A DNA stretch of 64,000 nucleotides from an uncultured Flavobacteriales bacterium (GTDB lineage Bacteria > Bacteroidota > Bacteroidia > Flavobacteriales > Crocinitomicaceae). The notes beneath the pieces were generated by a model. It made no database searches and was not told where the DNA came from. It worked only from the letters and a program-made list of their open reading frames with translations. Both the position numbers and the translations under genes were made by a program. Below are positions 46,548 to 55,457 of this stretch, in pieces (positions within the stretch are counted from its first letter, which is position 1; each line of letters begins with the position of its first letter). Location: positions 487,504 to 551,503 of the forward strand of contig CAMLHZ010000002.1 in the NCBI GenBank assembly GCA_946480085.1, written 5' to 3'.

Positions 46548-47027
46548 ATGTCAGAAAACCTCGACGCAGACATCAAAAAAGCAGCAAAGGAAATCGTTGT
46601 TTCCAAAGAAGCTCAGAAACGAATAAAAGCTATAGGAGGCTGGGGAATATTCCTTGCGATCTACGGATTTATTTTTTCGTTATTCCTTCTTTACTCTTCT
46701 TATAACTACTTCAGTTCCATAAGTCAATTGGAAAGAATGTACTCTGATGCTGGAATGTACGGCGGAATGATGAACGATGCCATTTTTAAAATGAAGGTGA
46801 TTGCTTCCATTTTACTCCTTGTTGGAATAATCATGATCCTTCCAGGTATTTTCCTGATCAGATTCAATGTTTTCTCAAGAAGAAGCTTTGAATCAAGCGA
46901 TCAATATGATTTTGATGACTCACTAAAGTACCTAAAGTATACCTTCATTTTTGGAGGATGCTACTGTATGCTAACCCTTTTGGCAATTGCCTATTTATTG
47001 TATAACGAAGGCTCCAGAATGTTTTAA
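46548..47027 (+). CDS. DUF5362-like membrane protein 2
   Basis: 159 aa beginning MSENLDADIKKAAK. Shares with its neighbours the hydrophobic helix at about 26-45 (GIFLAIYGFIFSLFLLYSSY), the FLIRFNVFSRRSFESSDQYDFD motif and the tail YLKYTFIFGGCYCMLTLLAIAYLLY. Ten bases after protein 1. Function unknown. Confidence 0.7.
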   Translation: MSENLDADIKKAAKEIVVSKEAQKRIKAIGGWGIFLAIYGFIFSLFLLYSSYNYFSSISQLERMYSDAGMYGGMMNDAIFKMKVIASILLLVGIIMILPGIFLIRFNVFSRRSFESSDQYDFDDSLKYLKYTFIFGGCYCMLTLLAIAYLLYNEGSRMF

Positions 47028-47046
47028 ATCAACAAACACAACTATC

Positions 47047-47544
47047 ATGACAGAAAATTTAGACACAGTAACCACAAATGAATCAAGGTTTCTGATTGTT
47101 TCAGAGAAAGCCAAAAGAGGATTGAAATCAGCTTCAATCTGGGGAATTATTTCTTCAAGCGTAGGGTTTATTCTTGCGTTGTTTTTTATTTATCAAGGAG
47201 TAAAATTGTATACAACGATCTCTGAACTGGAAGAACAAATGGCTGGTAGCCCGCTGTTTTCTCAAGGAGGTCCCGGTGGAGCAGGAGGCATGTTCACCAC
47301 AATGAAAGTTTCGGCATTCATTATCATGTTACTGGGATTGATCACTATCGCAACCGGTGCTTTCATTATCAGATTTGCTGTAAGCGCTTCAAAAGCAGTG
47401 AGATTAACAGACGAACACGCTTTAGAGAATTCAATCAAAAGCATGCGTACAGGCTTTATGCTTACTGCCATTAATTGTGTAGTTATGCTTTGTGGAATTG
47501 CTTATTACATGTACTTAATAGATAGTGCACGAGGTAGATTTTAA
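47047..47544 (+). CDS. DUF5362-like membrane protein 3
   Basis: I use ATG 47047 (165 aa, MTENLDTVTTNESRF), since a frame from 46987 overlaps the previous gene. It shares SIWGIISSSVGFILALFFIYQG, GAFIIRFAVSASKAVRLTDEHA and the tail SMRTGFMLTAINCVVMLCGIAYYMY with its neighbours. The central loop contains a Gly-rich GGPGGAGG segment. Third of three paralogues. Confidence 0.72.
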   Translation: MTENLDTVTTNESRFLIVSEKAKRGLKSASIWGIISSSVGFILALFFIYQGVKLYTTISELEEQMAGSPLFSQGGPGGAGGMFTTMKVSAFIIMLLGLITIATGAFIIRFAVSASKAVRLTDEHALENSIKSMRTGFMLTAINCVVMLCGIAYYMYLIDSARGRF

Positions 47545-47587
47545 TAGAATTATTGCACGATAAACTATAGTGTCGGCAACGTTTTAG

Positions 47588-47595
47588 TACATTTG
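47588..47595 (+). promoter_or_regulatory. -7 box TACATTTG for ettA
   Basis: TACATTTG matches TAnnTTTG and ends 19 bases before the ATG at 47615. It gives ettA its own promoter within 70 bases of the membrane-protein cluster. Confidence 0.5.
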
Positions 47596-47614
47596 CGACA
47601 ATAAATAAAGTTAT

Positions 47615-49297
47615 ATGTCAGACGACAAAAAGATCATATTCTCAATGGTTGGTGTTTCCAAAGTAACACCACAGGGAAAACAAATAATTAAAGACATTTA
47701 CTTGTCATTCTTCTATGGTGCCAAAATTGGTATCATCGGTTTGAATGGTTCGGGTAAATCTACGGTAATGAAGATCATTGCCGGATTAGATAAATCTTAT
47801 CAGGGTGATGTGGTATTTTCACCAGGATATTCTGTTGGATATTTACCTCAGGAGCCAGAGCTTGATCCAAAGAAAACGGTGAAAGAAATCGTAATGGAAG
47901 GAGCCCAGGAAACAGTTGACGTTCTGAAAGAATACGAAGAAATCAACAATGCTTTCATGGATGAAGAAGTCCTGAACGATCCTGATAAAATGGACAAGCT
48001 AATTACTCGTCAGGGTGTTGTTCAGGATAAGATCGACGCATTAGACGCCTGGGAATTGGATCAAAAATTAGATCGTGCAATGGATGCATTACGTTGTCCA
48101 CCAGACGATCAGTTGATTGAAACACTTTCAGGAGGTGAAAAACGCAGAGTTGCGCTTTGTCGATTATTACTTCAGAATCCGGACATTTTATTGCTGGATG
48201 AGCCTACCAACCACTTGGATGCTGAGTCTATTGATTGGTTAGAACAGCATTTACAACAATACAAAGGAACTGTTATTGCTGTAACCCACGACCGTTATTT
48301 CCTTGATAACGTTGCCGGCTGGATCCTTGAATTGGATAGAGGAGAAGGCATTCCATGGAAAGGGAATTACTCTTCTTGGTTAGAGCAAAAAGGAAACCGT
48401 TTGAAAGACGAAGAAAAATCGGAGTCGAGACGACAAAAAATGCTTGCAAAAGAGTTGGAGTGGGTTCGTATGAATCCAAAAGCACGTCAGGCGAAAAGCA
48501 AGGCACGTCTTCAGAACTACGACAAAATGATGACGGAGGAAATGAAGGACAAAGAAGTGAAAGTAGACATTCCAATTCCAAATGGTCCACGCCTGGGAAC
48601 GAATGTAATTGACGCTATCAATGTTCAAAAAGCATTTGGAGATAAATTGTTGTACGACAACCTGAACTTCAAGCTTCCGCCTGCAGGAATTGTTGGGATT
48701 ATTGGTCCGAATGGAGCTGGTAAAACCACTATCTTCAAAATGATTATGGAAGAATTGGCTCCGGATAAAGGAGAATTTACGATTGGTGATACAGTGAAGA
48801 TTGGCTATGTTGATCAAACACACAAATCGGTAGATCCAAATAAATCTGTTTTTGAAGTAATTGGAGGCGGAAATGAGTTCATTGAGATTGGAAATCAGAA
48901 ATTCAATGCAAGAGCATACTTGTCGAAATTCAACTTTGCAGGTTCAGATCAATCGAAGAAAGTAGGAGTACTCTCTGGTGGTGAGCGTAACCGTTTACAT
49001 TTGGCAATGACATTGATGACAGAAGCGAATGTATTGTTGCTGGATGAGCCAACCAATGATATCGACGTAAACACGCTTCGTGCATTGGAAGAAGGAATTG
49101 AGAACTTTGCGGGTTGTGCAGTAGTTATTTCTCACGACCGTTGGTTCCTGGACAGAATCTGTACGCACATTTTGGCTTTCGAAGGCGACTCAGAAGTGGT
49201 TTGGTTTGAAGGTTCTTACTCTGATTATGAGGAGAACAAACGCAAACGCTTAGGTGATGCCGCTCCTAAGAGAATTAAATACCGTAAACTGGTTTAA
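47615..49297 (+). CDS. ettA: Energy-dependent translational throttle protein EttA
   Basis: 560 aa ABC-F protein with two ATPase domains. First: GLNGSGKSTVMKI and LSGGEKRRVALCRLLLQNPDILLLDEPTNHLD. Second: GPNGAGKTTIFKM and LSGGERNRLHLAMTLMTEANVLLLDEPTNDID. A linker rich in Lys/Arg (RLKDEEKSESRRQKML) corresponds to the P-site tRNA-interaction motif. No transmembrane region. The length and the HLDAESIDWLEQHL stretch fit EttA rather than Uup. It gates ribosomes in response to ATP/ADP. Confidence 0.93.
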   Translation: MSDDKKIIFSMVGVSKVTPQGKQIIKDIYLSFFYGAKIGIIGLNGSGKSTVMKIIAGLDKSYQGDVVFSPGYSVGYLPQEPELDPKKTVKEIVMEGAQETVDVLKEYEEINNAFMDEEVLNDPDKMDKLITRQGVVQDKIDALDAWELDQKLDRAMDALRCPPDDQLIETLSGGEKRRVALCRLLLQNPDILLLDEPTNHLDAESIDWLEQHLQQYKGTVIAVTHDRYFLDNVAGWILELDRGEGIPWKGNYSSWLEQKGNRLKDEEKSESRRQKMLAKELEWVRMNPKARQAKSKARLQNYDKMMTEEMKDKEVKVDIPIPNGPRLGTNVIDAINVQKAFGDKLLYDNLNFKLPPAGIVGIIGPNGAGKTTIFKMIMEELAPDKGEFTIGDTVKIGYVDQTHKSVDPNKSVFEVIGGGNEFIEIGNQKFNARAYLSKFNFAGSDQSKKVGVLSGGERNRLHLAMTLMTEANVLLLDEPTNDIDVNTLRALEEGIENFAGCAVVISHDRWFLDRICTHILAFEGDSEVVWFEGSYSDYEENKRKRLGDAAPKRIKYRKLV

Positions 49298-49305
49298 GAT
49301 GTTTT

Positions 49306-49393
49306 TTCTCCTCCCTTGAGGGAGGACTAAGGAGGGTGGTGGCCCTTGAGAATTTAAGCCATCCCCCTCAATCCCCCTTCAAAGGGGGAAGAA
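49306..49393. repeat. Composite inverted repeat downstream of ettA
   Basis: The arms 49306-49339 and 49359-49393 are long imperfect complements. Each arm is itself a hairpin: CTCCCTTGAGGGAG on the left, CCCCCTTCAAAGGGGG on the right. G/C-rich runs alternate with short A/T segments. It is placed after the ettA stop and may act as its terminator as well. Confidence 0.75.
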
Positions 49394-49418
49394 TAGAAAT
49401 TGTCATTTGTAATTATAA

Positions 49419-49637
49419 ATGGATCCTCTACACGGAATAAAATTAGAAACAATAGTCACAGAGCTCGAGGCCGAATTCGGTTTCGAGCGACTGGGACAAA
49501 TGATTCCTGTGAATTGTTTTATCAATGATCCTAGTGTGAAATCGAGTCTCAAGTTTCTCAGAAAAACACCTTGGGCTAGAAAGAAAGTAGAAGATTTGTG
49601 GATCAATCGGATTTACAATATCCGTGAATCAAAATAA
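49419..49637 (+). CDS. VF530-like small protein (DUF2132)
   Basis: 72 aa closely fitting the VF530 fold family: [22 protein letters not shown], the [25 protein letters not shown] motif and the C-terminal WINRI. Family members are small putative DNA-binding proteins; function unproven. No signal peptide. Confidence 0.88.
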   Translation: MDPLHGIKLETIVTELEAEFGFERLGQMIPVNCFINDPSVKSSLKFLRKTPWARKKVEDLWINRIYNIRESK

Positions 49638-49678
49638 ATCAACCCGAATTACGTTCATCAAACACCTAAACAACGCTT

Positions 49679-50371
49679 ATGAAATTCAGTTTATCTGTAC
49701 TTTTTCTTGCAGTATCCTTAGCCGCTAGTGCGCAATACAAACATTTCACTGCCGGTGTTTTTGCAACGACACACAATTTTGAATCGGCGAATTTTTATTC
49801 GACTCCGGGAGTCAGTCTTCAATACAATTTCAAACGCGTTTTTTCAGTAAATGTGAATTACAGTCAGGAGCAACTGAAGCATACAGAAGTAGATAATATT
49901 CATGGTGACGGCGGCCATTTTTTGAGTCAAAAGCTTTCTTATCAACATGTTCCATTAACTTGTAGAGCGACATTTGGAAAGAAAGTCGGTGTTTTCTTTG
50001 AACTAGGCTTTTCTTATTCTAGTTTCTATGATGTGGAAGTCAATCAGCATAACGTTGAGACCACCGGCTCGCCTGAACCCGTAGTTTATAGTTCTTATCA
50101 ATACCGCGCAAAAGACACTTATTGGTTTGGACTTGCTCTTGGAGGAGGACTGGTTATACCTATTAAAGAACGCTTTTTGGTGCAATTATCTGCTAGAACT
50201 GGTTTAGGCAGTGATTTGGAAGACGGAAATAATGGTGATCATTTTTCATTCAACAACACAGGAAGCTATGGTGCATTAAAGCTTTCCGCAGGAATTGCCT
50301 ATAACTTCAATTTGAAGAAAAACAGCTCCTACACATTTACCACACCGTATGTTGGTAAAAAGAAAAATTAA
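49679..50371 (+). CDS. Outer-membrane beta-barrel-like protein 1
   Basis: 230 aa with a signal peptide (1-18, AASAQ). Alternating strands of barrel type (VSLQYNFKRVFSVNVNYSQEQ, FGLALGGGLVIPIKERFLVQLSARTGLGSD) end with AYNFNLKKNSSYTFTTPYV. It shares its C-terminal motif (FNLKKNSSYTF / FNLKKSSSYKF) with the next gene, so the two are paralogues. Typical of PorT-like/OMP_b-brl proteins; function unknown. Confidence 0.72.
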   Translation: MKFSLSVLFLAVSLAASAQYKHFTAGVFATTHNFESANFYSTPGVSLQYNFKRVFSVNVNYSQEQLKHTEVDNIHGDGGHFLSQKLSYQHVPLTCRATFGKKVGVFFELGFSYSSFYDVEVNQHNVETTGSPEPVVYSSYQYRAKDTYWFGLALGGGLVIPIKERFLVQLSARTGLGSDLEDGNNGDHFSFNNTGSYGALKLSAGIAYNFNLKKNSSYTFTTPYVGKKKN

Positions 50372-50405
50372 TCACACCAACATAAAATCACTTGACTCAT
50401 TTTTT

Positions 50406-51110
50406 ATGATGAATAAGATCATAGTAAAAACAATTGCCTTAAGTCTCTTTTTGCTTACTTCAATGCTAAGCTATGGTCAGTTGCAGCGATTTGGACTTGG
50501 TTTAAAAGCGAGTACAAGTGATTTTAGTAAAGATTATAAAGCATTGGATTTTACATTGCAGTTCAACTTTAAAAAATACTATTCAATAGTAAGCGGTTTA
50601 GGGGTGGAGCAACGTTATTCCACTTCCAGCCAATACCGAGAATTTCCGCTCCCTGGCCACACATTAACCTCTAAAACGAACTCAATCAACACAAATATTC
50701 CTTTGCTTTTCCGTGCATCACTTGGTAATAAAGGATTGGTTTATCTTGATCTTGGAATTCAATATACAACCGTATCAAGCGCTCGGTCAGTGGTTACTGA
50801 TTCCTACCCTCAAGGATCCGGATATCCAAGTACAACTTATGAACAAGTAAACGGCACCAATGGCAGTTATGTTCATCCAATGTTCGGTGGCGGCGTAACA
50901 TTTCCCGTTGTAAAACATCTAATGCTCAACTTTGACATTCATTCCGTCATCATAAAAAACGATTTTAGGCCTTTCGTTGAAGGAAGTACGTTTTACTCCG
51001 ATGCCTATAGCGGGATTCGTTTTTCAGTTGGATTTACCTATCAATTCAATCTAAAGAAGAGTAGTTCTTATAAATTCCATCCACTTCTGGAAGAAGCAGT
51101 GAAAAAGTGA
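50406..51110 (+). CDS. Outer-membrane beta-barrel-like protein 2
   Basis: I use ATG 50406 (234 aa; 50409 is equally good), giving a signal peptide ending SYGQ. The earlier frame start at 50349 overlaps the previous gene. Barrel-type strands (LDFTLQFNFKKYYSIVSGLGVEQ, HPMFGGGVTFPVVKHLMLNFDIH) end in FTYQFNLKKSSSYKF. Paralogue of the gene 35 bases upstream. Function unknown. Confidence 0.72.
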   Translation: MMNKIIVKTIALSLFLLTSMLSYGQLQRFGLGLKASTSDFSKDYKALDFTLQFNFKKYYSIVSGLGVEQRYSTSSQYREFPLPGHTLTSKTNSINTNIPLLFRASLGNKGLVYLDLGIQYTTVSSARSVVTDSYPQGSGYPSTTYEQVNGTNGSYVHPMFGGGVTFPVVKHLMLNFDIHSVIIKNDFRPFVEGSTFYSDAYSGIRFSVGFTYQFNLKKSSSYKFHPLLEEAVKK

Positions 51111-51156
51111 GTATTCCCTTTTGAATACAAGTAGAATTAGTTAGCTTCGCTTTCAC

Positions 51157-51207
51157 AATTACAAATGAAGAATTGCCGATTGCAAATTGGTGCTTTCATT
51201 CGTAATT
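51157..51207. repeat. AT-rich imperfect palindrome upstream of pepD
   Basis: AATTACAAATGAAG (51157-51170) and CTTTCATTCGTAATT (51193-51207) are near complements, with further AATTGC / GCAAATT pairing inside. The region 51208-51237 contains repeated AATTA and no clear promoter. Confidence 0.45.
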
Positions 51208-51237
51208 AACAGTTAGTCACTAGTAATTACACGAAGT

Positions 51238-52692
51238 ATGTCAGTAAGAGATCTTGAGCCATCAGCATTGTGGAACCATTTTGCAGATTTGAACGCAGTT
51301 CCGCGTCCGTCTAAAAAAGAAGAACGTGTAATCCAGTTCATGATGGATTTCGGTAAATCGCTAGGATTGGAAACAATTCAAGACGAAATTGGTAATGTGA
51401 TCATCAAGAAACCCGCAACTTCCGGAATGGAGAATCGTCAAACGGTAGTTCTGCAATCGCATCTCGACATGGTTCACCAGAAGAATTCTGATACCGATTT
51501 CGATTTTGACAAACAAGGAATTGAAATGTTTGTTGATAACGATTGGGTAAAAGCGAAAGGTACAACGCTTGGTGCTGACAATGGAATAGGGGTTGCTACA
51601 ATTATGGCAACTTTAGCAGCAACTAATATTGAACATCCTGCAATTGAAGCGTTATTCACGATTGATGAGGAAACCGGAATGACAGGAGCTATGAAGATCA
51701 ATCCAAAGAACATTTCTGGAACCATCTTATTGAATCTTGACACTGAGGACGATACAGAAATTTCTATTGGTTGTGCCGGTGGAATTGACACCAATACAAG
51801 TCTTGATTTGAAGTTAGAAAGTCTTCCTTCTGGATTTATTGGAATCGGGATCAGCTTAAGAGGATTGCTTGGTGGGCACTCAGGAATGGATATCCACCTA
51901 GGAAGAGGGAACGCTAACAAATTGATGAACAGACTTTTATTTCATCTGAATTCAATTGTCGATTTAAGATTAGTGACACTGCATGGTGGCAGTTTGAGAA
52001 ATGCAATTCCGCGTGAAAGTAGCGCTGTTATTGCGGTTCATAAAGACAACTTCTCAAAAACTGTAGAAGAAATAAACGCATTTACGCTCATTCTTACTGA
52101 AGAATACCAAAGCATTGAAACAGAAATGAAGTGGACCGTAAGCGACGCAGCTATTTCAACTGACGTGGTTTCAGGTTCAGACTTTAAAAAAATACTTCAA
52201 AGCATTTATTCTGTACCAAACGGTGTTTTCAGAATGAGCCCGGATATGGCTGATTTAGTTGAAGCCTCAACAAGTTTGGCTAAAATCGACGTCGCTGATG
52301 GTAAGTTTCTGACGCAAAGTTTACAACGAAGTTCAGTTGACAGCACAAAAGCCGATGTTGCAAATGCCGTAAGAACAGCTTTCGAAAGTTGCGGTATCAG
52401 TGTCGTTCAAAATGGAGAATATCCAGGTTGGAAACCGCTTCCGGACTCAGACATTGTTCAATTGATGACAAAATTGTACCGTGCAAGATTCAATGAAGAA
52501 CCTCAGGTGAAAGCTTGTCATGCAGGTTTAGAGTGCGGAATACTTGGAAAACACTTCCCGAAAATGGAAATGATCTCATTTGGACCAAATATTCATGGAG
52601 CGCATTCTCCTGATGAAAAAGTGCAAATCAGCTCAGTACAAAAGTATTGGGGACTTTACCTGGAGACACTGAAAAATATTCCTGTTAAATAA
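51238..52692 (+). CDS. pepD: Aminoacyl-histidine dipeptidase (M20C)
   Basis: 484 aa. Cleaves Xaa-His and related dipeptides in the cytosol. M20 metal motifs: HLDMVHQ (about residues 80-86), GADNGIGVAT (bridging Asp, about 115-124), DEETGMTGAM (catalytic Glu-Glu), then a dimerisation domain (about 200-390) and the C-terminal HGAHSPDEKV (about 464-473). No signal peptide. The length matches PepD. Confidence 0.93.
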   Translation: MSVRDLEPSALWNHFADLNAVPRPSKKEERVIQFMMDFGKSLGLETIQDEIGNVIIKKPATSGMENRQTVVLQSHLDMVHQKNSDTDFDFDKQGIEMFVDNDWVKAKGTTLGADNGIGVATIMATLAATNIEHPAIEALFTIDEETGMTGAMKINPKNISGTILLNLDTEDDTEISIGCAGGIDTNTSLDLKLESLPSGFIGIGISLRGLLGGHSGMDIHLGRGNANKLMNRLLFHLNSIVDLRLVTLHGGSLRNAIPRESSAVIAVHKDNFSKTVEEINAFTLILTEEYQSIETEMKWTVSDAAISTDVVSGSDFKKILQSIYSVPNGVFRMSPDMADLVEASTSLAKIDVADGKFLTQSLQRSSVDSTKADVANAVRTAFESCGISVVQNGEYPGWKPLPDSDIVQLMTKLYRARFNEEPQVKACHAGLECGILGKHFPKMEMISFGPNIHGAHSPDEKVQISSVQKYWGLYLETLKNIPVK

Positions 52693-52752
52693 TTAAGGAA
52701 TTACGCTGTAATTAAAGGGAAGAATAGTAATTTAACATTGCTATTTTACCTT

Positions 52753-53958
52753 ATGAATACCTCAAAAACGCAATTCACTATTGGTCAATCTCAACTATTT
52801 GACGAAACCAGATACTTGTTGGTTAACCGGTTAGCGATTGTTTTGATGGTAATTTTGGCTGTTACAGCCGTCGTAAACTCTTTAAACAGACATTTCACAT
52901 CCATTCCTGATATAGTTGCGCTTGCATTAATTGGAGGTTGCTATATTCTTCTCAGAGCAACCAGGAACTATAAGTTGGTCAGCCAGATTGCTGTAGTTGG
53001 AGCTTCCATTACGCTTGTTTGCACCTTATTTCTTGTTCCCGGACTCCACTTATCCACAATGATATGGATCTCAATTGTGATTGTTTTTACCTATTTAATG
53101 CTGGAAAAGCTATGGGGCGGAATCACACTTGCCTTTCACTTTGGAGCCTTGATCGTTTATCTTCTTACCATTTTTGAAGACAGAATCAACAACAGATTTC
53201 TTCTGGATCAAATGGACACAAATGTCTTTTTGGTGGAGTTCTTCTTTCAAGGAATTTCATTAGGATACATGCTGCATGTTTTCTTGAAGGCTTCGCAAAC
53301 AATGGAAAACCATCTTATTGAAAACCAAAGGCAGTTAACCGAGCAAAATGAATTGATCTCTACTCAAAAAAAACAGATCGAAGTGATGCTGAAAGAGATT
53401 CACCATAGAGTAAAAAACAATCTTCAGATCATTTCCAGTTTTTTAAAACTACAATCAGATTACGACTCTAACGGATCGCAAGCAACTTATCAGGAAGCTG
53501 TAAATCGGGTGAATACAATTGCTTTAATTCATGAAAAGATCTATAAATCTGACACGTTTCAGCGATTTGAATTAGCGAGTTATGTTGAGAATTTGACTTC
53601 TTACATTTGTAATAGTTATCCGTTGAACGATGATATCAGAACCAAAACAGATATTGAGGACTTCGACTTAAATTCAGACCTAATTGTTCCATTGGCTATG
53701 ATCCTGAATGAATTATTGACCAATTCAATTCGCCATGCATTTAAAGATCAATCGCAACCACGAATTACCATTAAGATCAAATCTGTTTCCGATAAGATCT
53801 TCTCTATTGAGTATTCGGATAACGGAAAATGGATTAATTCTGATGAAGCGTTTGGAAGCGAGATCATCAACGTTATGACAGAGCAACTCAACGGAAAGGT
53901 TACTCGCAACTCCAGAGAAGAAGGTACTGAGTATTCTTTCGAGTTATCAAAATTATAG
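52753..53958 (+). CDS. Membrane sensor histidine kinase A (HisKA_2)
   Basis: I use ATG 52753 (401 aa); a TTG start at 52738 is less likely. About six transmembrane helices in residues 24-180, a coiled-coil linker (185-212), HisKA_2 with EIHHRVKNNLQII (phosphoacceptor His218) and HATPase_c with LNELLTNSIRHAF and YSDNGKW. Paralogue of the next gene. No response regulator follows, so signalling must involve an unlinked partner. Confidence 0.88.
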   Translation: MNTSKTQFTIGQSQLFDETRYLLVNRLAIVLMVILAVTAVVNSLNRHFTSIPDIVALALIGGCYILLRATRNYKLVSQIAVVGASITLVCTLFLVPGLHLSTMIWISIVIVFTYLMLEKLWGGITLAFHFGALIVYLLTIFEDRINNRFLLDQMDTNVFLVEFFFQGISLGYMLHVFLKASQTMENHLIENQRQLTEQNELISTQKKQIEVMLKEIHHRVKNNLQIISSFLKLQSDYDSNGSQATYQEAVNRVNTIALIHEKIYKSDTFQRFELASYVENLTSYICNSYPLNDDIRTKTDIEDFDLNSDLIVPLAMILNELLTNSIRHAFKDQSQPRITIKIKSVSDKIFSIEYSDNGKWINSDEAFGSEIINVMTEQLNGKVTRNSREEGTEYSFELSKL

Positions 53959-54000
53959 CGGATCGATCACTTTCAACCCTGTTATATTAATGGAAATGAG

Positions 54001-54008
54001 TACTTTCG
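54001..54008 (+). promoter_or_regulatory. Promoter-like TACTTTCG for kinase B
   Basis: TACTTTCGGCTCGTAA precedes the ATG at 54031. It resembles TATTTTCGCCTCGTAA before the gene at 45057, both with TTTC where the consensus has TTTG. No convincing -33 element. Confidence 0.35.
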
Positions 54009-54030
54009 GCTCGTAATTTAATTGCAGTAA

Positions 54031-55236
54031 ATGTCGGTGGATTTCAAGAGCACTACTACGAATCAGATCTACGAACAAACGAGATTCAGACTTGTTCTTA
54101 GAACCTGTATTATGCTCGGGTTCCTAATTCTTTTAGTTACTGTTCTTAGTTTTATTAAATCGAAATACAATCCCTGGCCTGACATTATCGCTGTTATTAT
54201 TTGTCTTAGCTCAGCAATTGTTCTTATTAAAACACAGAAGTATAAATTGGTAGGGAGCTTTGCAGTGTTCTCTTCGTTTATAATTATTGTTCTAAATTTA
54301 TTTCTAGTAAGTTCAATACATTACACAACGCCGCTTTGGATGTTCGTTCATGTGCTTTTCACATTCATTGTTCTGAACAAAACATACGGTTTGATCGCTT
54401 TAGTACTCAACTTTTCTTGTCTCTTTTTCTACGTTTATCACTTCTTTCCAGCAAACATAAATTCACTAACCAACTTTGATAAAACGGATGCACTTCTTTA
54501 CATGACAGAGTTTGTGATCCTGGCAGTTGCAATTGGATTCATTCTTTTTACTTACGTAAGCGCAACTCAAAAATCCGAAGCTTTAGCAAAAAGCACCAAT
54601 CAGGAATTGAACGAGAAAAATAAGATCATTACACGGCAAAAAGCTGAAATGGAAGTAATGCTGAAGGAAATTCATCATCGTGTAAAAAATAACCTTCAGA
54701 TTATCACCAGTTTACTTCGCCTTCAGTCCGATACACTGAATGAAAGTCAGCGAGAAATTTACATGGAAGCCGTGAATAGGGTAAGTGCCATGGCCATCAT
54801 CCATGAAAAAATGTATCAAAGTGATTCACTTTCGGACTTCGATCTTGAAGAATACGTTGTAACTTTGGTGGAGTCGCTTTTCGAAAATTATTCCATTAGC
54901 GGAAAAGTAAAAGCAGATATCAATGTAAATGTGGAGAAACTGAACACCAAAAGCATTGTTCCAATCGCAATGTTATTGAATGAATTGGTTTCAAACAGTG
55001 TAAAACATGCATTTACAGGATCTGTCGACCCAAAGGTTTCAATTACGCTTGCTGATATTTCGAAAACAGAGGTAATGATTGAATACTTTGACAACGGAAA
55101 ATGGGTAGAGAAGAATGAAACTTCATTCGGACTAGAGATAATTGACGCAATGACACAACAAATGGACGGAACTAAGGTTCGACGTTCTAATGATGATGGA
55201 ACATATTATATTTTTCAATTGCACAAAATTGATTGA
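54031..55236 (+). CDS. Membrane sensor histidine kinase B (HisKA_2)
   Basis: 401 aa with the same layout as kinase A: about six transmembrane helices (20-178), a linker helix, EIHHRVKNNLQII (His216) and HATPase_c with LNELVSNSVKHAFTG and YFDNGKW. The two kinases share the linker/HisKA_2 sequence closely and the membrane part weakly. Its stop overlaps the DUF3820 ATG by one base (TGATG). Confidence 0.88.
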   Translation: MSVDFKSTTTNQIYEQTRFRLVLRTCIMLGFLILLVTVLSFIKSKYNPWPDIIAVIICLSSAIVLIKTQKYKLVGSFAVFSSFIIIVLNLFLVSSIHYTTPLWMFVHVLFTFIVLNKTYGLIALVLNFSCLFFYVYHFFPANINSLTNFDKTDALLYMTEFVILAVAIGFILFTYVSATQKSEALAKSTNQELNEKNKIITRQKAEMEVMLKEIHHRVKNNLQIITSLLRLQSDTLNESQREIYMEAVNRVSAMAIIHEKMYQSDSLSDFDLEEYVVTLVESLFENYSISGKVKADINVNVEKLNTKSIVPIAMLLNELVSNSVKHAFTGSVDPKVSITLADISKTEVMIEYFDNGKWVEKNETSFGLEIIDAMTQQMDGTKVRRSNDDGTYYIFQLHKID

Positions 55237-55457
55237 TGGACGGACAACATGAATTAGTAGAATTAGCCAAAGCAAAAATGCCCTTTGGTAAATATCAGGG
55301 AAAGTACTTGTTGCATATTCCGGACTCTTACTACGTGTGGATGAAAAATAACGGTGGATTCCCGGCTGGAAAATTGGGCAAGCAAATGGAATTAATGCTG
55401 GAAATCAAGATTAATGGATTAGAAGGATTAATCAAACCATTAATGCCGAAATTCTGA
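55236..55457 (+). CDS. DUF3820-family protein
   Basis: 73 aa from ATG 55236 (a TTG one codon earlier is possible). The chain has MPFGKYQGKYLLHIPDSYYVWM, matching the DUF3820 core, and GFPAGKLGKQMELMLEIKINGLEGL. Families of this type are linked to nucleic-acid-associated proteins but are uncharacterised. It overlaps both neighbours by one base (TGATG), so translational coupling is likely. Confidence 0.82.
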   Translation: MDGQHELVELAKAKMPFGKYQGKYLLHIPDSYYVWMKNNGGFPAGKLGKQMELMLEIKINGLEGLIKPLMPKF

